Source of the DNA: Candidatus Bathyarchaeota archaeon
GTDB lineage: Archaea; Thermoproteota; Bathyarchaeia; 40CM-2-53-6
Length of the DNA stretch: 8,578 nucleotides
Assembly (NCBI GenBank): GCA_005888675.1
Contig: VBBA01000115.1
Location: 1 to 8,578, forward strand
Direction of reading: 5' to 3'
The notes beneath the pieces are model-generated. The model was given only the letters and a program-made list of their open reading frames with translations, was not told the origin of the DNA and did not search any database. Positions within the stretch are counted from its first letter, which is position 1. Each line of letters starts with the position of its first letter. Below are positions 5,361-8,578 of the stretch, one piece after another. The position numbers and the translations under genes are program-made.

Positions 5361-6233
5361 TTGGATCGGTGTCGTGTCTGCGGCGCGGAGGAGTTCATCC
5401 CTTACGTCTGCAGGTACTGCGGTGGCACTCACTGTGTTCTACACCGTCTCCCTGAGAATCATGAATGCCCCAATATTCAACAGGCTCGCGCGCCACGGCC
5501 CTACGTTCGAACTGAGCGCAAGGGTGCGATGTTGACGACCCGTCCCTTGGGTGTCCCACGATTGGCAAAATTCTCATCAATCTCAAGAAGAGAACTGTAC
5601 TCTCTTCTGGTCGCTTGGGTAGTTCTCGGAATCAGTTTCTCGGTCCGGTACATTTTTCGTAGTGGTGTGAGCCAGCTTGATCTTGTTCTGATCTTCTTAC
5701 TGACTCTTGTCTTGGTTGGGAGTGGGTTTCTCGGACACGAATTGGCCCACAAGTTCGCCGCGGAGAGGTACGGCTGCTGGGCTGAATTCAAGCTCTGGAC
5801 TTATGGTGCCATGATGGCACTCTTGTTCGCGATTGTCTCCCAAGGTAGCTTAGTGTTCGCCGCACCGGGAGCCGTCTATATCGCGTCTAGGGCAGGCTAC
5901 TTCGGCGAGAGACTTGATAGGAAGTCGAACGGAATCGTTTCTGTCATGGGCCCTCTAGTGAATATTGCTGCGGCTCTTGTCTTCTCGGTGGCTCTCTTCG
6001 GGACGAGGTTGCTTGGCTTTCCAGACCTCGTGATTCCAACACATGACCCAGGAGGTTTCAGGTTCCTTTGGTCAGGCGTGGTGTTGAATCTTTGGTTAGG
6101 AGCTTTCAACATGCTGCCGATCGTCATTCTGGATGGACAGAAGGTTTTCTCATGGGACAAGAAAATATGGGCACTAGTCGCGATTCCACTCTGGTTAGCA
6201 GCTCTCTTGGCTCTCTCAGGGTTCCTTGGCTAA
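5361..6233 (+). CDS. Membrane metalloprotease, site-2 type (M50), with N-terminal AN1 zinc finger
   Basis: Predicted intramembrane zinc protease of 290 residues. The N-terminus is a complete AN1-type finger with all eight ligands: Cys4, Cys7, Cys17, Cys20, Cys25, His28, His34 and Cys36. A polar linker follows, then about six hydrophobic segments (roughly 80-98, 105-124, 148-170, 193-213, 235-255, 270-289). The zinc site is HELAH (126-130). The third ligand is likely Asp258 in NMLPIVILDG (250-259), the family's NxxPxxxxDG motif; GPLVNIAAAL (197-206) is also characteristic. TTG 5361 is the first possible start because TAG immediately precedes it, and it begins directly before the finger. Substrate unknown; AN1 fingers are linked to ubiquitin/proteasome biology in eukaryotes, and a protein-binding role here is inference. 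Converges on the zinc-ribbon gene, 18 nt apart. Confidence 0.9.
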   Translation: MDRCRVCGAEEFIPYVCRYCGGTHCVLHRLPENHECPNIQQARAPRPYVRTERKGAMLTTRPLGVPRLAKFSSISRRELYSLLVAWVVLGISFSVRYIFRSGVSQLDLVLIFLLTLVLVGSGFLGHELAHKFAAERYGCWAEFKLWTYGAMMALLFAIVSQGSLVFAAPGAVYIASRAGYFGERLDRKSNGIVSVMGPLVNIAAALVFSVALFGTRLLGFPDLVIPTHDPGGFRFLWSGVVLNLWLGAFNMLPIVILDGQKVFSWDKKIWALVAIPLWLAALLALSGFLG

Positions 6234-6251
6234 TCCTCCTCTCGAAGCTCA

Positions 6252-6380
6252 CTACCATCGCAAGACGCTTCTTCCATAAAATCTGTAGTCCTGCCCACAC
6301 TTTTCACATCTTACCTCGTTATCATTGTCAGGGTTCACGATCACCTTGATCTCGTTTCCACAGTTGCATGTGAACTCCAC
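6252..6380 (-). CDS. Small zinc-ribbon protein (42 aa)
   Basis: The product begins (V/M)EFTCNCGNEIKVIVN and continues EVRCEKCGQDYRFYGRSVLRW. Cys5, Cys7, Cys25 and Cys28 give a CxC...CxxC zinc ribbon, typical of tiny archaeal proteins that I cannot assign a role. The frame is continuous by chance with the body of cbf5, but a cbf5 terminal segment in another frame ends at 6413, so I treat this as a separate downstream gene. GTG 6380 is preferred because it starts right at the ribbon; TTG 6401 would add seven residues (LGEEQNK). GGGAG lies about 14 nt before the GTG. It probably belongs to the cbf5 transcript. Confidence 0.6.
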   Translation of the reverse strand: MEFTCNCGNEIKVIVNPDNDNEVRCEKCGQDYRFYGRSVLRW

Positions 6381-6412
6381 TTTGTTCTGTTCTTCTCCCA
6401 AGCCCACCAAGC

Positions 6413-7426
6413 CTAGGCGGCTCCCTGAAACGGCTCTTGGGGAACGGTTCGTGAGGAATGACTTGTCTTGGACTTCCACAAACGTGGATAGGTGTCTGCT
6501 GGCATTACTACCCTCACGGTCTTCGCCGCCAAACCCTTCTCCTTGCTCATGATGTCGAGATTTGACTTTTATCCCATCGGTAAGTCTGACGATTCCTGGA
6601 ATCGCTAGGTCCGCACCGTGGCAGATCGCGTTAACCGCGGAGTCTCGTATGAAGATCTTCTGCACGTATACGAACGCCGACTCCATAGGCTGGATGATTT
6701 TTCTTACAAGTTCCTCCCTCTTCTCTTGGGATTCTGCTTGTGATATCTCTAGAATGTCGTATAGATTGTAGATTGTTTCTTCTGTGAAAGGCCCGGCACG
6801 TGTTCTGCGCAGTTCTCGCATGTGGGCTCCCACGCCGAGAACTTCCCCGATGTCGCTTACGAGTTTTCGAATGTAGGTCCCGGCTTGACAGCCGACTCTA
6901 AAGAGAACTAGCCGATCGTCTATCTCAATATCTTTGATGTAGTAGACTCTTCTCTTTCGCACTTCTCTCTTTACGGCCGCCCTTAACGGGGGTTTCTGAT
7001 AGATCTCCCCGACGAACTCTTCCATGATGGAGAGTAGCTTGGTGGTTGGGACAGAGTCGTGAAGTGTCATGAGACATACGTACTCCTTCCCGGTGAGTAG
7101 GAACACTTGGATAATCTTGGTCGCATCTTCTAGGGCTAGTGGTAGCACGCCGGTGACCATTGGGTTTCTCCAGCCTGAAGACAGGCTTCTAGAGTACCAC
7201 CATGGCCCGCGTGTTTCAGCCCCAGCATCTTCTCCACCCATGCAACCACTTCATGGCTCGACGGACCCGACGGCTTATCGAGGTTGATCAAGCCAAAGCG
7301 AACGTGTTGGTCGAGAGAACGCTTTTCCGGGATACATCCGAAGGATGGATCAGTCTCCTCTTGTATCTTGTCCAATATGCTCTGTTCCCGCTCCCAGGGA
7401 GCTTTCTCCCGTGGGATTAGTGACAA
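6413..7426 (-). CDS. cbf5: tRNA/rRNA pseudouridine synthase Cbf5 (intron-containing, PUA domain broken)
   Basis: Catalytic subunit of the H/ACA ribonucleoprotein, modifying uridines in rRNA and tRNA. Exon 1 (7426-7189, 79 codons and one base) carries the motif LDKPSGPSSHEVVAWV and ends GHGGTL. After removal of a 23-nt intron, exon 2 continues DPMVTGVLPLALEDATK, placing catalytic Asp80. Later motifs are YQKPPLRAAVKR, CQAGTYIRKLVSDIGEVLG, MRELRRTRAGPF, and the PUA start IRDSAVNAICHGADLAIPGIVRL. At DGIK (about 6567) the frame breaks: the normal Cbf5 ending GLAAKTVRVVMPADTYPRLWK continues in another frame to TAG 6413, and roughly 20 expected PUA residues (the GDLVA...LKGE stretch of the family) are missing. 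TTG 7426 is the likely start; GGAGG sits 14 nt upstream. Position after eL34-cmk-eL14 is the conserved archaeal order. Confidence 0.88.
7166..7188 (-). other. Protein-gene BHB intron inside cbf5, 23 nt
   Basis: Removal joins ...ACTCTAG to ACCCAATGG and gives codons L-GAC-P, that is GGTLDPMVTG, the expected catalytic motif; the Asp codon is split G|AC. In the precursor, exon CUCU (7194-7191) pairs with intron GGAG (7171-7168) as the 4-bp central helix. The 5' bulge is AG|A (7190-7188) and the 3' bulge AA|A (7167-7165), both cut at the usual place. The intron core is the hairpin AGCCUG-UCUU-CAGGCU (7187-7172). The outer helix is short (GGU/ACC with an unpaired A). BHB introns in cbf5 are established in Crenarchaeota. 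Read without splicing, the frame runs into a stop at 7136 just past the active site. Confidence 0.85.
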
Positions 7427-7512
7427 CTCCTGATTGGTCGCCTCCTCTCCATCCTTCAGAGAGCTACCTCCCTTGTTAAGATTCGCAATTCATTGGGAGG
7501 AAAAAAGGAGCT

Positions 7513-7833
7513 TCAGTCTATGCTTTTTTCGGTAGATTCGGTGGTGGTAATGGATTGTTCTGGGAGGACTGTGGTCTTCATGAATTCTGCGCGCTTTCCT
7601 CGGCCCGCGGCCTTCATCACTTCCTCGTCTGTCGCTCCTTTCTTAACATCGACTGATTCTGAGGTTGGTTCGAGATGCTTTACGTTGGTTCGTCGCCTTT
7701 TTACACCAGTCAGCTTAGGGGGACCTGTTACTAGAACGAAGTTCTTGTCGATGACGTCGACGATAACGCATTTGAGTCCTGCTTCGCGCCCAAGGGTTTT
7801 GACGCAGACTCGGCCCACTTCGATGCTTGCCAT
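7513..7833 (-). CDS. rpl14e: Ribosomal protein eL14
   Basis: Large-subunit protein of archaea and eukaryotes. The 106-residue product begins MASIEVGRVCVKTLGREAGLKCVIVDVID (a KOW-like beta domain) and contains FVLVTGPPKLTGVKRRRTN and VKHLEPT, all typical of archaeal eL14. The tail after GATDEEVMKAAGR is charged and low in complexity. ATG 7833 is chosen because conservation begins there; the frame is open to 7884 but that extension overlaps only the spacer after cmk. It lies between cmk and cbf5 as in many archaea; the 86 nt to cbf5 are probably transcribed as part of the same unit. Confidence 0.93.
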   Translation of the reverse strand: MASIEVGRVCVKTLGREAGLKCVIVDVIDKNFVLVTGPPKLTGVKRRRTNVKHLEPTSESVDVKKGATDEEVMKAAGRGKRAEFMKTTVLPEQSITTTESTEKSID

Positions 7834-7884
7834 AGATGTTTTTCCTGACTTCTCGCGGCCCTCATCGGCGAGGAAATATGTCAT

Positions 7885-8460
7885 TTAAGGTTTGGTCTGA
7901 TTCTTGGATCGCTCTGCCGTTTTTCTTCTGGTTCCGTTCATTACAGCTTTCGCAGCATCCACTAGGATTCTACTGATTGATTCTATTGGTCCAATGCTGG
8001 TGTCCAAGATCAATTGGTAGATTGAGAAATCTTCGACCTTGAACCCATAGTGCAACTTGTACCTCTCACTTTGGACTCTCTCCCGGGCAACTGTTTGCCT
8101 TCTGGCCTCCTCGACAGTCAATCGGTCTCTTTCAGCTATCCTTTGGATCCGGATGGGTTCCGGTGTTATCAGATGAATCCGAAGATCGGCGATCTCTTTC
8201 AAGACCCATCCAGCTATCTGTCCATCTATGACGACATTTCCCTTCTCGGCCTCTGACATCGTGCGTTCATCGATCAGTCGATCGACGGTGGGATCCTTCA
8301 ATGCGACCTGCCCGAACTCTTCCAAGCTCATCCCTTTTTCCTGAGCCAATTTTCTGAAGAGCATTCCTGCGGATACGTGTCTCAATCCGATTTCCTTGGC
8401 CAGATGGGCGGCATAGGTGGTCTTACCGGTTCCATGGTATCCGCTGACTGTTATGATCAT
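7885..8460 (-). CDS. cmk: Cytidylate kinase (archaeal type)
   Basis: Phosphorylates CMP/dCMP to the diphosphate with ATP, in pyrimidine nucleotide supply. The Walker A loop GYHGTGKTT spans residues 7-15. The pattern VSAGMLFRKLAQEKGMSLEEF and later VVIDGQIAGWVL (NMP-binding and base-recognition region) and RIAERDRLTVEEARRQTVARE (lid) match the short archaeal cytidylate kinases; 191 residues is usual. ATG 8460 begins MIITVSGYHG; the frame extends nine more codons upstream, but that overlaps the end of eL34. Its start is one nt after the eL34 stop (TAAaATG), so translation may be coupled. The C-terminus is basic. Confidence 0.93.
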   Translation of the reverse strand: MIITVSGYHGTGKTTYAAHLAKEIGLRHVSAGMLFRKLAQEKGMSLEEFGQVALKDPTVDRLIDERTMSEAEKGNVVIDGQIAGWVLKEIADLRIHLITPEPIRIQRIAERDRLTVEEARRQTVARERVQSERYKLHYGFKVEDFSIYQLILDTSIGPIESISRILVDAAKAVMNGTRRKTAERSKNQTKP

Positions 8461-8461
8461 T

Positions 8462-8578
8462 TTACGCCAGATTGGACGCGCGGGCAAGGCGCCGTATTTC
8501 AGAAGATAGACATCTGTGGCATAATGAACCGCCGTAGGGTCTGGTTGGGGAACGGTTGCTTTTCGCTAGTTTCCAGGC
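8462..8578 (-). CDS. rpl34e: Ribosomal protein eL34 (partial, C-terminal 38 residues)
   Basis: Only the 3' end is in the window. The residues SPTRPYGGSLCHRCLSSEIRR match the conserved end of archaeal eL34, in which PYGGxLCxxC supplies the second half of a zinc site. The tail LARASNLA then ends at TAA (8464-8462). Directly followed by cmk, the conserved archaeal neighbour. The N-terminal part, with the first CxxC, lies beyond base 8578. Confidence 0.85.
   Translation of the reverse strand, partial: AWKLAKSNRSPTRPYGGSLCHRCLSSEIRRLARASNLA

Noticed and set aside
6252..7241. A single 329-residue protein from Cbf5 to the zinc ribbon
   Set aside because: Its first 26 residues are intron/exon 1 read in the wrong frame, and the segment between DGIK and the ribbon is out of frame with the recognisable Cbf5 ending that stops at 6413. 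The continuity is coincidental.

Overview
This window is archaeal. It carries archaeal/eukaryotic-type ribosomal proteins (uS13, uS4, uL13, eL14, eL34), an archaeal RNA polymerase subunit D (Rpo3), a Cbf5-type pseudouridine synthase and archaeal cytidylate kinase. A tRNA-Ser and cbf5 both appear to be interrupted by bulge-helix-bulge (BHB) introns. The intron-bearing cbf5, the non-canonical tRNA intron position and the eL14/eL34 genes point towards the TACK/Thermoproteota side of the archaea; that placement is inference only. Several local frame breaks (a run of C near 1655, the end of cbf5) could be real decay or consensus errors of a metagenome-type assembly.

Layout, left to right. 1-995 (minus): rpoD followed by uL13 with overlapping stop/start; eL18, which usually sits between them, is absent. 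1282-1992 (plus): a small DUF131-type membrane protein, then a zinc-finger/membrane protein whose two halves lie in different frames. 1981-3803 (minus): uS13, uS4 with a long acidic tail, then an unrecognised six-helix membrane protein where uS11 would normally be. 3804-4174: an AT-rich divergent spacer full of inverted repeats. 4175-4597 (plus): SpeD-type pyruvoyl decarboxylase. 4756-4909 (plus): tRNA-Ser(GGA) with two introns (29/30 and 37/38). 4910-5360: gene-free spacer holding one strong multi-stem RNA-like fold. 5361-6233 (plus): a site-2-type (M50) membrane protease with an N-terminal AN1 zinc finger. 6252-8578 (minus): the conserved cluster eL34 - cmk - eL14 - cbf5, then a 42-residue zinc-ribbon protein.

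Most of the window serves translation and transcription: ribosomal proteins, an RNA polymerase subunit, tRNA, nucleotide supply (cmk) and rRNA pseudouridylation (cbf5). The standout observation is in cbf5. The reading frame breaks exactly at the catalytic motif, and removing 23 nt at the canonical BHB cut positions restores the GGTLDPMVTG active-site sequence, with the catalytic Asp codon split G|AC across the junction. The tRNA-Ser needs the same splicing endonuclease twice, so one RNA-splicing activity would be required for two parts of the translation apparatus in this 8.6 kb.
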